In this document: one piece after another, positions 34,923-41,992 of the stretch
Position numbering within the stretch: the first letter of the stretch is position 1
Layout of the letters: each line of letters starts with the position of its first letter
From: JBQCDV01 sp051960855
Lineage (GTDB): Bacteria; Actinomycetota; Actinomycetes; JAJZTN01
Direction: 5' to 3'
Assembly: GCA_051960855.1 (NCBI GenBank)
Contig: JBQCDV010000142.1
Span: forward strand, 1-41,992
Length of the DNA: 41,992 bases
Translations under genes and position numbers: made by a program
Notes under the pieces: model-generated
Databases searched by the model: none
What the model was told of the DNA's origin: nothing
The model's input: only the letters and a program-made list of their open reading frames with translations

Positions 34923-36149
34923 CTACGCCGCCTTGTTCGAGACCATCCCGTGTGGGTCGATCACGAACTTCTTCGCCGCGCCCTTGTCGAAGTCCTGGTA
35001 GGCCTGCGGCGCCTCGTCGAGTGAGATCACCGTGGCGTTGACGGCCTTCCCGATGTGCGCCTTGTCGTGAAGGATCATCTCCATGAGCTGTCGGTTGTAG
35101 CGCTTGACCGGGCACTGGCCGGTGACGAACGAGTGCGACTTCGCCCAGCCGAGTCCGAGCTTCACTCCGATTTGGCCAACCTTCGCGTTCTCGTCGATGC
35201 CACCGGGGTCGCCCGTGACGTAGAGGCCGGGGATGCCGAGCGAGGCGCCGGCCCGAGCGACGGTCATGATGTCGTTGAGCACCGTGGCAGGCGCCTCCTC
35301 GGCGCCCTCCCCGTGACCCCGGGCCTCAAAGCCGACGGCGTCGACCGCGGCATCCACCAGCGGCTCGCCCATGATCTGCTCGATCATGTCGCCCAGGTCG
35401 TTGCCGGAGCTCAGGTCGACCGTCTCGCAGCCGAAGCTCTGCGCCTGCTTGAGACGGTCGGCGTTCATGTCGCCGACGATGACCACGGACGCGCCGAGGA
35501 GCTGGGCGCTGTACGCGGCCGCAAGCCCGACCGGCCCAGCGCCTGCGACGTACACGGAGTTGCCCGTGCGCACGCCGGCTGTGTAGGCCCCGTGGTACCC
35601 GGTCGGGAAGATGTCCGACAGCATCGTGAGGTCGAGGATCTTCTCGAGCGCCTGGTCCCGGTCGGGGAACTTCAGGAGGTTGAAGTCCGCGAACGGCACC
35701 ATGACGTACTCGCCCTGGCCGCCGAGCCAGCCGCCCATGTCGACGTAGCCGTACGCCGCGCCGGGACGAGCGGGATTGACGTTCAGGCAGATGCCCGTCT
35801 TGCCTTCGTTGCACATCCGGCAACGGCCGCACGCGATGTTGAACGGGACCGAGCAGATGTCGCCGGGCTTGACGAAGAGGACGTCATCCCCGACCTCGAC
35901 GACCTCCCCGGTGATCTCATGTCCCAGCGTCTGGCCGACCGGGGCGGTGGTACGGCCGCGGACCATGTGCTGGTCGCTGCCGCAGATGTTGGTGGTCACG
36001 AGCCGCAGGATCGCGGCGTGGGGCGCCTGCTTCTTGATGCCGATGCCCTCCGCGACGTCGTCGGGCACCTGCAGCTGCGGGTAGTCGTACTCCTCGACGG
36101 CGACCTCGCCCTTGCCCTTGTAGGTCACGACTCGGTTGTTGTCTGGCAC
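34923..36149 (-). CDS. fdhA: glutathione-independent formaldehyde dehydrogenase
   Basis: 408 residues, medium-chain zinc dehydrogenase of the Pseudomonas putida FdhA type, which oxidises formaldehyde to formate with NAD+. Catalytic zinc ligands are Cys56 (NICGSDQH) and His77 (LGHE). The structural zinc site is Cys107, 110, 113 and 121 (CGRCRMCNEGKTGIC). The NAD fold is YVAGAGPVGLAAAYSAQLLG. The N-terminal VVTYKGKGEVAVEEYDYP and the long VTGDPGGIDENAKVGQIGVK loop are specific to this subgroup. Related enzymes may also act on other aldehydes. GTG 36149 has AAGGAGG five bases upstream. Two palindromes lie about 110-140 bases upstream. Confidence 0.93.
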   Translation of the reverse strand: MPDNNRVVTYKGKGEVAVEEYDYPQLQVPDDVAEGIGIKKQAPHAAILRLVTTNICGSDQHMVRGRTTAPVGQTLGHEITGEVVEVGDDVLFVKPGDICSVPFNIACGRCRMCNEGKTGICLNVNPARPGAAYGYVDMGGWLGGQGEYVMVPFADFNLLKFPDRDQALEKILDLTMLSDIFPTGYHGAYTAGVRTGNSVYVAGAGPVGLAAAYSAQLLGASVVIVGDMNADRLKQAQSFGCETVDLSSGNDLGDMIEQIMGEPLVDAAVDAVGFEARGHGEGAEEAPATVLNDIMTVARAGASLGIPGLYVTGDPGGIDENAKVGQIGVKLGLGWAKSHSFVTGQCPVKRYNRQLMEMILHDKAHIGKAVNATVISLDEAPQAYQDFDKGAAKKFVIDPHGMVSNKAA

Positions 36150-36257
36150 TGCGGCCTCCTTGGAGTGCGCTCGCCTGCGCCATGGGTGACGGGCAGGGAG
36201 GAGCGCGACGGCATTCAGGAACGACGCCGCGACGGTGGCGGCGCGACGTCGGGTTCC

Positions 36258-36289
36258 CCAGCGCTGGAGCGGGCCAAGCAGGTACCTGC
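36258..36289. promoter_or_regulatory. twin palindromes upstream of formaldehyde dehydrogenase
   Basis: CCAGCGCTGG (36258-36267) and GCAGGTACCTGC (36278-36289) are both perfect. Their centres are 21 bp apart, which is two helical turns. They are about 110-140 bases upstream of fdhA in the 224-base gap to the protease gene. Co-operative binding of a dimeric repressor is an inference. Confidence 0.45.
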
Positions 36290-36373
36290 AGGCAATCTAG
36301 CCCGCCTTGTCCGCGCGCGTCATCCCCTGCAACGACGTCTCCTGAACGGCCCGGCAGGGCGCGAGGGGTCATC

Positions 36374-37186
36374 TCAGACGTCGGGGTGGCACCGACCCGT
36401 GCCGAGGCGCGCCAGCCCGGACAGATCACCGGACTGGTACTCAGTGAACTGATGGGCGTTGCCGCGACGCCACATCACCTGCCACTCGTCGTTCGCATGG
36501 CCGAGCCCCGCGAGATGGCCCAACTCGTGGAGCACGATCGCGCGCGCGACGGGCTCGCCCTGCTCCTGAGCGAGCCGGCCGATCTTGACCGGGTCCAGGT
36601 AGACGGTGCCACTGACGTAGACGAGGGTGCGGTCCTCGGCGTAGACGGCCGCTGGTCCCGCCTCGCCGGCGATATCGACACCGAAGTCGGGGACCTCCTG
36701 CGGCGTGGCCCACGCAACGAGCACAGGTGCCCACCGATCCCCGTAGCGGTCGGGCTGGTAGAGCCGCCTGTCCCGCAGCGGTGTCGGCGGCTCCTCGGTC
36801 GCTCCGTCATCGACGAAACGCAGGCCCGTCGCGGCTGACAGCCGCTGGAAGGACTCAGCGACCAGCTGCGGACCGTCCGGGGGCGCGTGGTCGGGCCGTA
36901 CGACGTAGTGCACCGGCCGGCACGGCGACCAGGTCACCGGCGTAGTGTCGTCGGGCTCCACGTGCATGAAGGAGTAACGCGCGTCTGCAAGGGCTGCCGG
37001 CGCCGGAAGCAGCCGCGTCGCGTGCTCCTCCTGCCCGGCCGGTGGGGCGCCGGCGCGGTGGGCGCTGACGGCCGCGACGGGCCCGACGCCGAGCCGGGTC
37101 GCGACCAGCACCACGGCGGCGACGCAAGCAACGCCGAGCAGGACCGGCAGGAGCGGCCCGCGACGGCTGACTGCTGGCTGCCCCAC
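36374..37186 (-). CDS. secreted metzincin-type zinc protease
   Basis: 270 residues. A hydrophobic anchor or signal (LLPVLLGVACVAAVVLVA) is followed by a protease domain with VTWSPCRPVHYVV at its start and HELGHLAGLGH near residue 219, the HExxHxxGxxH zinc site. The VMW after NDEWQ supplies the Met-turn. This is the matrixin-like arrangement. The target is unknown. Start GTG 37186 has CACACT six bases upstream (37193-37198), so it may be leaderless. It lies 40 bases downstream of the four-helix membrane protein gene, in the same direction. Confidence 0.85.
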   Translation of the reverse strand: MGQPAVSRRGPLLPVLLGVACVAAVVLVATRLGVGPVAAVSAHRAGAPPAGQEEHATRLLPAPAALADARYSFMHVEPDDTTPVTWSPCRPVHYVVRPDHAPPDGPQLVAESFQRLSAATGLRFVDDGATEEPPTPLRDRRLYQPDRYGDRWAPVLVAWATPQEVPDFGVDIAGEAGPAAVYAEDRTLVYVSGTVYLDPVKIGRLAQEQGEPVARAIVLHELGHLAGLGHANDEWQVMWRRGNAHQFTEYQSGDLSGLARLGTGRCHPDV

Positions 37187-37225
37187 GTCGACAGTGTGAC
37201 GGGCAGCCAGCCCTCCCGGAGGCGG

Positions 37226-37633
37226 TTAGTCGTCCTTGCTGCCGAACCCGCTGGTGAAGAACAGCATCAGGTAGACAGCCTCGAGCACCAGGGACACCAG
37301 CAGTGAGGCCTCCCAGTCGCTCTCGTGGAAGCCGAACAATCCCGTGGTGCGACTGAGGATCCCGCCGACGAACATGCCGGCGGAGATCAGCGCGGCAAGC
37401 CACCACGCCCACGTCGCCTGTCGCGCGGCCAGTCCGAGCGCGGCGACCAGCAGGCCGATACCGCCGATGACGAACAGGACCCCGAGCCAGGCGGCCTCGC
37501 TGAACTGCGACGGCGTCTCGACGAAGTGGATGAACGCGATGACCACGGCGAGGACGGCTGCCACGCGCGTGACGATCGGCTGCCCCGCGTTCGCCCGGCG
37601 CACGTAGCCGTTGCTGGACCGGGTCGTTGTCAT
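37226..37633 (-). CDS. small four-helix membrane protein
   Basis: 135 residues from ATG 37633, which has GAGGAGG ten bases upstream. After a polar start there are four hydrophobic segments: VTRVAAVLAVVIAFIHFV, LGVLFVIGGIGLLVAALGLA, WAWWLAALISAGMFVGGIL and LLVSLVLEAVYLMLFFTSG. The protein ends FGSKDD. I do not recognise a named family. It is divergent from the VIT1-type gene, and a perfect palindrome lies between them. An upstream in-frame extension would run into the divergent gene and is not credible. Confidence 0.75.
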   Translation of the reverse strand: MTTTRSSNGYVRRANAGQPIVTRVAAVLAVVIAFIHFVETPSQFSEAAWLGVLFVIGGIGLLVAALGLAARQATWAWWLAALISAGMFVGGILSRTTGLFGFHESDWEASLLVSLVLEAVYLMLFFTSGFGSKDD

Positions 37634-37645
37634 CGATCCCTCCTC

Positions 37646-37655
37646 TGTCGCGACA
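37646..37655. promoter_or_regulatory. palindrome in the shared promoter region of VIT1-like and four-helix genes
   Basis: TGTCGCGACA, perfect 10-bp palindrome, 13 bases before the ATG of the leftward gene. TTGACA at 37665-37670 with TGCTAC 19 bases on (37690-37695) could be a promoter for the rightward gene; CAGCAT six bases before its ATG (37749-37754) is an alternative leaderless -10. Confidence 0.35.
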
Positions 37656-37760
37656 ATCGTCTTCTTGACACATGTCCAGTCGGAACCGTTGCTACACGGC
37701 ACATTTCCCAGATGACGCCCAGGTGTCGCACTGTCGCGTGACGGGCAGCAGCATCGAGCC

Positions 37761-38501
37761 ATGACATCGACGAACGACGCAGCGCGGGCTGAGCCAGGAG
37801 GGTCGCCGGACGGCCACGAGCCGCACAGTTCCAACGGGCGGCTCAACTGGCTGCGTGCCGGAGTCCTGGGAGCCAACGACGGCATCGTCTCCACGGCCGG
37901 CGTCGTGGTCGGGGTCGCGGGGGCGACACCGTCGCGCGGTCCGATCTTCACCGCGGGACTGGCCGCCCTCGTCGCCGGCGCCGTCAGCATGGCGCTCGGG
38001 GAGTACGTGTCTGTGAGCACGCAGCGGGACAGCGAGCTCGCCCTGCTGGCGCAGGAGAAGCGCGAGCTCGAGACTATGCCGGAGGCCGAGCTCGAGGAGC
38101 TGGTGGGGATCTACCAAGCCAAGGGGCTGTCGGAGGAGACCGCGCGCCGGGTGGCGGCCGAGCTCACCGAGCAGGACGCACTGGGGGCCCACCTGGACGC
38201 GGAGCTCAACATCGACCCGGACGACCTCGTCAACCCCTGGGAGGCGGCCGGTGCGTCGGCGCTGTCCTTCACCGTCGGCTCGCTGCTGCCCCTCGTCGCG
38301 ATCCTGCTGCCGCCGGTCTCCTGGCGGGTGCCCGTCACGATCGTCGCCGTGCTGATCGCCCTCGCCCTCGCCGGTGTCGTCAGCGCCCGCCTCGGTGGCA
38401 GCAAGCCCGGCCGCGCCGTCGTGCGCGTCGTGGTCGGTGGTCTCCTGGGCCTCGGCTTCACCTATCTCATCGGGTCGCTCTTCGGTACCGCTCTGGGGTG
38501 A
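37761..38501 (+). CDS. VIT1/CCC1-family iron/manganese transporter
   Basis: 246 residues. NWLRAGVLGANDGIVSTAGVVVGVAGA is the first membrane segment with the family Asp. AGAVSMALGEYVSVSTQRDSE ends the second, and a cytoplasmic charged stretch with many Glu (EKRELETMPEAELEELVG) is the expected metal-binding domain. Three more membrane segments follow from SALSFTVGSLLPLVAIL. The VIT/CCC1 family exports or sequesters Fe2+ or Mn2+. Its opening MTSTNDAARA shares 16 bases exactly with the opening of the aldo/keto reductase. A strong bidirectional terminator lies downstream. Confidence 0.92.
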   Translation: MTSTNDAARAEPGGSPDGHEPHSSNGRLNWLRAGVLGANDGIVSTAGVVVGVAGATPSRGPIFTAGLAALVAGAVSMALGEYVSVSTQRDSELALLAQEKRELETMPEAELEELVGIYQAKGLSEETARRVAAELTEQDALGAHLDAELNIDPDDLVNPWEAAGASALSFTVGSLLPLVAILLPPVSWRVPVTIVAVLIALALAGVVSARLGGSKPGRAVVRVVVGGLLGLGFTYLIGSLFGTALG

Positions 38502-38510
38502 CGGACGTGA

Positions 38511-38540
38511 AAGGGGCCCCGGCAGTTGCCGGGGCCCCTT
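38511..38540. terminator. strong bidirectional terminator
   Basis: AAGGGGCCCCGGCA (38511-38524) and TGCCGGGGCCCCTT (38527-38540) form a perfect 14-bp stem with a two-base centre. It is placed between the convergent VIT1-like and M6 protease genes. Confidence 0.85.
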
Positions 38541-38555
38541 CGCGTACGCGGATAT

Positions 38556-40868
38556 CTACTTGGCCGGTGGCGGCGTGACGTGAATCTGCATGAAGCCACC
38601 CTTGGTCTGGCTTACGACCTGGATCTTCGTCCCAGTGTGGGGGTGGTCGACGCTGAGCCAGCCCGCCTGGTAGTGGCCCAGCACGTCGCCCGGATCCTTT
38701 GCGACGAAGTAACTGCGAGTGTCGTCGAAGGTCGACACGGGCGCCTGGCTCCGAATGGTCGCCGTGAGTCCCTTGGTCGAGTGCAGGGTAATCGCCTCGG
38801 TCGGCTCGAGACCGAAGGTCGCGTCGTACGCCTGGAACCGACCCCGAAGGACCTGCCCGTCGTTCCAGTGAGCTACCGCGGGATGAGCATCCACTGGAAG
38901 GATTTGGCCCTTGCCAGGGTGGTCACCCACGTTGTTGTTGGAGAACGACGAGTCGTAGTACCAGACCAGCAGGCCGTCCTCGTAGGGGTAGCGCTCGGCC
39001 CAGTCTGGGCGCGAGGCGTCCGCGAAGTTATAGGGACCGGTCGCGAGGTCGGCGTCGTATCCGATGTACTGGCGGTTCTCGGCAACGTAGGCGTTGAAGT
39101 AGGAAGCCGTCTCCGTGCCGGAGGTGATGTGGAAGCCGACCTTCGCGTTGTTGCTGCTGTAGGTCCAGCCTGTCGCGGCCTCCGCGCCGTCGGTGGACGT
39201 CCCGAGCGTGAGGTCGTCGAGAGCGATGCCAGGGGTCACGTCGGAGTCAGCGTTGCCCTGCGCCCCGCCGTCGGTCTTGTAGCCCACCGTCAGGTTCACC
39301 GTCTGCCCGGCCCATGCGCTCAGGTCCACTGTCAGGGTGGCCCAGCCATCCGACGAGCCGTCGATCCCCTCGGGGAGGACGGTGGAACTCGACAGGCTGG
39401 TCTTCACCTTGGTGCCGTTGACGGCGATGTAGGCGTAGTCGTAGTCGGACTCGATGTTGTAGCGGACCTTCGCGGTCAGGGTCGCAGCCGCCACGGGAAC
39501 TGCCAGGCTGCGCGTCATCGTGGTGTCAAGGTCATTCGCAGCACCTGAGTAGTAGAACTGCGCACCCGTAGCCGGAGCACCGACCTGGGTCGTGACCTTC
39601 TTGTCAGGCAGCACCACGACCGCGGCCTGCGACTGCTTGGTGTTCATCTCCGCTGGACCGAGGCGGACGGATGCTGCCTTGTCGCCGGGCTGAAGAACGG
39701 CCGGGTTGAGCCACCCCAGGACCCACTTGTCCCAGGCGCCCATGTGGAACGGCTGGTCGCCGATGCCGTCCTCTGGCTTGCCCGTCGAGCCCCACGAGCC
39801 GCTCGACATCAGCGTCCAGAAGCCGGTCGAGTTCTCGGCACCACCGGAGTTGCCGCTGGTGTCGTACTCGTCAGGCAGGCCGAGGTCGTGACCGAACTCG
39901 TGCGAGAAGACACCGACCCCACCGTTCTCCGGCTCGATCGTGTAGTCGCCGACCCAGAAGTCGGTCCCGGGGATCTTGATGCCACCGAGCTTGTTCCCGG
40001 CCGGGCCGGTTTTGCCTGCATTCGCCGAGAAGGCGTACCAGCGGTGCGACCAGATGGCGTCGTCCCCGAGGACTCCGCCCCCAGCCTCCTCGCCCTGGCC
40101 GGCGTGAATCGTCTCGAAGTGGTCGATGTAGCCATCGGGCTCGTTGAAGTTGCCGTCCCCGTCGTAGTCGTAGCGGTCCCATTGGTCGAACCGGCTGAGG
40201 TACTTCGCGATGTCGGCGTCGCTCTTGCCTCCGGCCTTCTGCTGCGCGACCCAGGCCTTCAGCTCATCCTGGATGAACACCCAGGCATAGGCGTCGGACT
40301 TCGCGTTGGAGCCGTAGTAGGCCGCCGGCTTGTCGACCTGCACCCAGTCGGTGACGTCGCCGTCGACGGTGTAGCGCCCGGAGGACTGCTCCAGGTAGAA
40401 GTTGTGCATCGAGTTGGCGCCGGGAGCGTCGTCGAAGAGCAGCTGCAGGTAGTGGGCCCGGTTGTAGTTCGCGGCCCAGGTCGTGGTGTTGTCCACCGCG
40501 CGGTCCGGCTTCGGGATCTCGTTGTGGGCCAGGTCGCTGAACTCGCCGAGCACCGTGAAGATCTCGTCCTCGCTCTCGCGGGCTAGCTCGACGTACTGCC
40601 CCTTGGCCACCTTCCCGACCTTGGCGCCCTTCGCGATCTTCCCTTTAGCCTGCAGCTCGAGCGCCTGCTTGCGCAACGCGCGCTGCTTCTCCGACAGCGG
40701 GCTGGGCAGGTCATGCGCCCGGCTGTGGCTCGCCTGCGGCCCCTGACGGCTCTCCGATGGGGCGCTGGCGGCAGCCGGAGTGGCCGACCCCGCAGCGGTG
40801 AGCGCGGCGACTGCTGTGGCAGATACCGCAGCGAGGAAGGTTCCCCGCCGAACACGTCGCATGGACAT
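38556..40868 (-). CDS. secreted immune inhibitor A-like M6 metallopeptidase
   Basis: 770 residues. The signal peptide (RRVRRGTFLAAVSATAV, then ATPAAASA) is followed by a propeptide with many Lys and a catalytic domain with HEFGHDLGLPDEYD near residue 322, the zinc motif of peptidase family M6. FWTLMSSGSWG carries the conserved Met-containing turn, and QPFHMGAWDKWVLGW is a family element. A jelly-roll-type domain (VDLSAWAGQTVNLTVGY) and a C-terminal VEG-like part (EDGLLVWYYDSS) complete it. The enzyme is extracellular and likely degrades proteins in the surroundings. AAGGAG lies four bases before the first ATG and ten before a second (40862), so either start is possible. Confidence 0.93.
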   Translation of the reverse strand: MSMRRVRRGTFLAAVSATAVAALTAAGSATPAAASAPSESRQGPQASHSRAHDLPSPLSEKQRALRKQALELQAKGKIAKGAKVGKVAKGQYVELARESEDEIFTVLGEFSDLAHNEIPKPDRAVDNTTTWAANYNRAHYLQLLFDDAPGANSMHNFYLEQSSGRYTVDGDVTDWVQVDKPAAYYGSNAKSDAYAWVFIQDELKAWVAQQKAGGKSDADIAKYLSRFDQWDRYDYDGDGNFNEPDGYIDHFETIHAGQGEEAGGGVLGDDAIWSHRWYAFSANAGKTGPAGNKLGGIKIPGTDFWVGDYTIEPENGGVGVFSHEFGHDLGLPDEYDTSGNSGGAENSTGFWTLMSSGSWGSTGKPEDGIGDQPFHMGAWDKWVLGWLNPAVLQPGDKAASVRLGPAEMNTKQSQAAVVVLPDKKVTTQVGAPATGAQFYYSGAANDLDTTMTRSLAVPVAAATLTAKVRYNIESDYDYAYIAVNGTKVKTSLSSSTVLPEGIDGSSDGWATLTVDLSAWAGQTVNLTVGYKTDGGAQGNADSDVTPGIALDDLTLGTSTDGAEAATGWTYSSNNAKVGFHITSGTETASYFNAYVAENRQYIGYDADLATGPYNFADASRPDWAERYPYEDGLLVWYYDSSFSNNNVGDHPGKGQILPVDAHPAVAHWNDGQVLRGRFQAYDATFGLEPTEAITLHSTKGLTATIRSQAPVSTFDDTRSYFVAKDPGDVLGHYQAGWLSVDHPHTGTKIQVVSQTKGGFMQIHVTPPPAK

Positions 40869-40916
40869 GTGTCTCCTTGGCTCCTACCCGTCACGTTGTG
40901 TGACCGGAACGCCGGG

Positions 40917-40947
40917 ACGCTAACCCATCGCTTGGCAAAGCCGTCAA
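40917..40947 (-). promoter_or_regulatory. promoter of M6 protease
   Basis: On the minus strand TTGACG (40942-40947), a 19-base spacer and TAGCGT (40917-40922), or 18 bases to TTAGCG. AGAG-GTT-CTCT (40947-40957) is an inverted repeat touching the -35. Leader length to the ATG is about 45 bases. Confidence 0.5.
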
Positions 40948-41209
40948 GAGGTTCTCTCGAAGTTTTTTGCCTCTATGACCGATTTCTTCTCGACACGCAG
41001 TGAGGATTGGTTACCCCTTGCGCTCAAGGTCCGAGATGTGATGGGGTGACGGCCGTTACCCGCTTGACCGTTTCCTGACCCTCAACCCGCCGTCCTTCGT
41101 CACTCAAGGTGAACGCCCGCGGCCTGCTTCGGCATGCCCGGGCGCAGCACCGAGGGCCGCCAGGCGCAGCCGCGCTGCGCGGACTCCACCTGGGGGGGCG
41201 CGATCTCGA

Positions 41210-41215
41210 TACCGT
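41210..41215 (+). promoter_or_regulatory. -10 element of leaderless nagA
   Basis: TACCGT with six bases to GTG 41222, identical in sequence and spacing to recC. It sets the start in place of the later GTG codons at 41243 and 41246. Confidence 0.55.
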
Positions 41216-41221
41216 CCGGCT

Positions 41222-41992
41222 GTGGCCGCTCCTCTCGATGCCGTGGTGACGGCGCCGCGCCTGATCACTGCTGCCGGTGAGCTCACCAACGGCTGGGTCG
41301 CGATAGCCGGCGACCGCATCGCCGCGGTCGGCAGCGGCGTCCCACCGGCGGCCGCTGACGTGACGTCCGGTGGCACCGGCAGCGTCCTCGTGCCCGGCTT
41401 CGTCGACGTGCACTGCCACGGCGGCGGCGGCGCCGATCTGCTGGGGACGCCGATCAGCGAGGCAACCGAGGCAGCCAGCGGGCGTCCGGCCTCGGCGACC
41501 GCCGCCGCTCTCGGCGCCCACCGTCGCGCCGGCACGACGACGACGGTGGCCAGCTTGGTGACAGCGTCGTTCGAGGATCTGGAGCAACAGCTGCAAACGC
41601 TGGCCCCGCTTGTGCAGGCCGGCGAGCTCGCGGGCACGCATCTGGAAGGCCCTTGGCTGAGTCCGCAGCGCCGCGGCGCCCACGACGGGCGGCACCTCGC
41701 CACACCCGATCCCGCCCAAGCCGCACGCCTGCTCGCCGCGGCCGAAGGGACACTGCGGACGGTCACCCTCGCACCCGAGCTGCCCGGCGCGACCGAGCTC
41801 ATCACCCTTCTGACCGATGCGGGCGTGACGGTCGCCGTCGGACACACGGACGCCAGCTACGAGCAGACGGCGGCGGCGATCGACGCGGGGGCACGCTGGG
41901 CGACCCACCTCGGCAACGCGATGGCCCCGCTGCATCACCGCTCTCCCGGCCCCGCGCTCGCGCTGCTGGAGGACGAGCGCGTCACCGTCGAG
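41222..41992 (+). CDS. nagA: N-acetylglucosamine-6-phosphate deacetylase, 3'-truncated
   Basis: The frame stays open to the window end (257 codons). Metal and substrate motifs are in order: FVDVHCHGGGGADLL (His64, His66), HLEGPWLSP (His140, Glu142), VAVGHTDASY (His208) and THLGNAM (His229; relatives usually have THLFNAM). The enzyme removes acetate from GlcNAc-6-phosphate to give GlcN-6-phosphate for glycolysis or wall recycling. The catalytic Asp and the C-terminus lie outside. The start GTG is supported by a leaderless -10. It is divergent from the M6 protease. Confidence 0.92.
   Translation, partial: MAAPLDAVVTAPRLITAAGELTNGWVAIAGDRIAAVGSGVPPAAADVTSGGTGSVLVPGFVDVHCHGGGGADLLGTPISEATEAASGRPASATAAALGAHRRAGTTTTVASLVTASFEDLEQQLQTLAPLVQAGELAGTHLEGPWLSPQRRGAHDGRHLATPDPAQAARLLAAAEGTLRTVTLAPELPGATELITLLTDAGVTVAVGHTDASYEQTAAAIDAGARWATHLGNAMAPLHHRSPGPALALLEDERVTVE

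Larger units (their letters stand above)
40869..41221. other. 353-base intergenic region between M6 protease and nagA
   Basis: No credible gene. The left 100-150 bases (about 40,920-41,030) are clearly less GC-rich than the rest of the window and hold the M6 protease promoter. The right part contains hairpins: CGCAGC-CGC-GCTGCG (41165-41179) inside outer CCAGG/CCTGG arms (41160-41193), and the palindrome GGCATGCC at 41131-41138, just upstream of the nagA -10. Confidence 0.6.

Noticed and set aside
41024..41938. 304-codon minus-strand frame
   Set aside because: Antisense to nagA, whose metal ligands are in place.

Overview
The window is very GC-rich and gene-dense. Third codon positions are almost all G or C, genes often overlap by 1-4 bases, and many genes appear to be leaderless. 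Two protein families linked to mycothiol chemistry are present (a TIGR03086 protein and a DinB/DUF664 protein). Together these point to a chromosomal segment of an actinomycete. I cannot name the genus from sequence alone. I see no tRNA, rRNA, CRISPR array, insertion sequence or prophage.

Left part (1-11.2 kb). A truncated alpha/beta hydrolase meets an MmyB-type HTH regulator, which diverges from an aldo/keto reductase carrying a striking 12-bp in-frame tandem repeat. A TIGR03086 protein follows. Next come two back-to-back energy-metabolism operons: phosphoketolase-acetate kinase (leftward) and PEP synthase regulatory protein-PEP synthase (rightward). They share a promoter region that holds a DosR/DevR-like inverted repeat. 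A DUF805 membrane protein lies beyond.

Middle (11.2-29 kb). A secreted GH3 glycosidase and a YtcJ-like amidohydrolase read leftward. A secreted AMIN-like protein, a polytopic sulfite-oxidase-fold molybdoenzyme, a membrane-anchored zinc-ribbon serine protease with an altered catalytic triad, and a MOSC protein read rightward. The complete recC-recB-recD operon (overlapping genes, leaderless recC) fills 19.2-28.3 kb, and a two-domain universal stress protein diverges from it.

Right part (29-42 kb). A DinB-type protein and a PLP threonine dehydratase-like enzyme are divergent. A leftward run reads GNAT acetyltransferase, DNA ligase (LigC-like, split into two overlapping frames), Prim-Pol (LigD polymerase-domain type), glyoxalase-like protein, a 65-residue cysteine-containing protein, then an array of 11-bp repeats and a small secreted protein. 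Further right are a glutathione-independent formaldehyde dehydrogenase, a metzincin-type secreted protease, a four-helix membrane protein divergent from a VIT1/CCC1-type transporter, a secreted M6 (immune inhibitor A) protease, and the start of a leaderless nagA cut by the window end.

Most of this is ordinary chromosomal gene content. The points most worth following are the split ligase, the 12-bp repeat in the aldo/keto reductase, the phased 11-bp repeat array, the twin palindromes upstream of formaldehyde dehydrogenase, and the recurrent -10/start-codon signature of leaderless genes.
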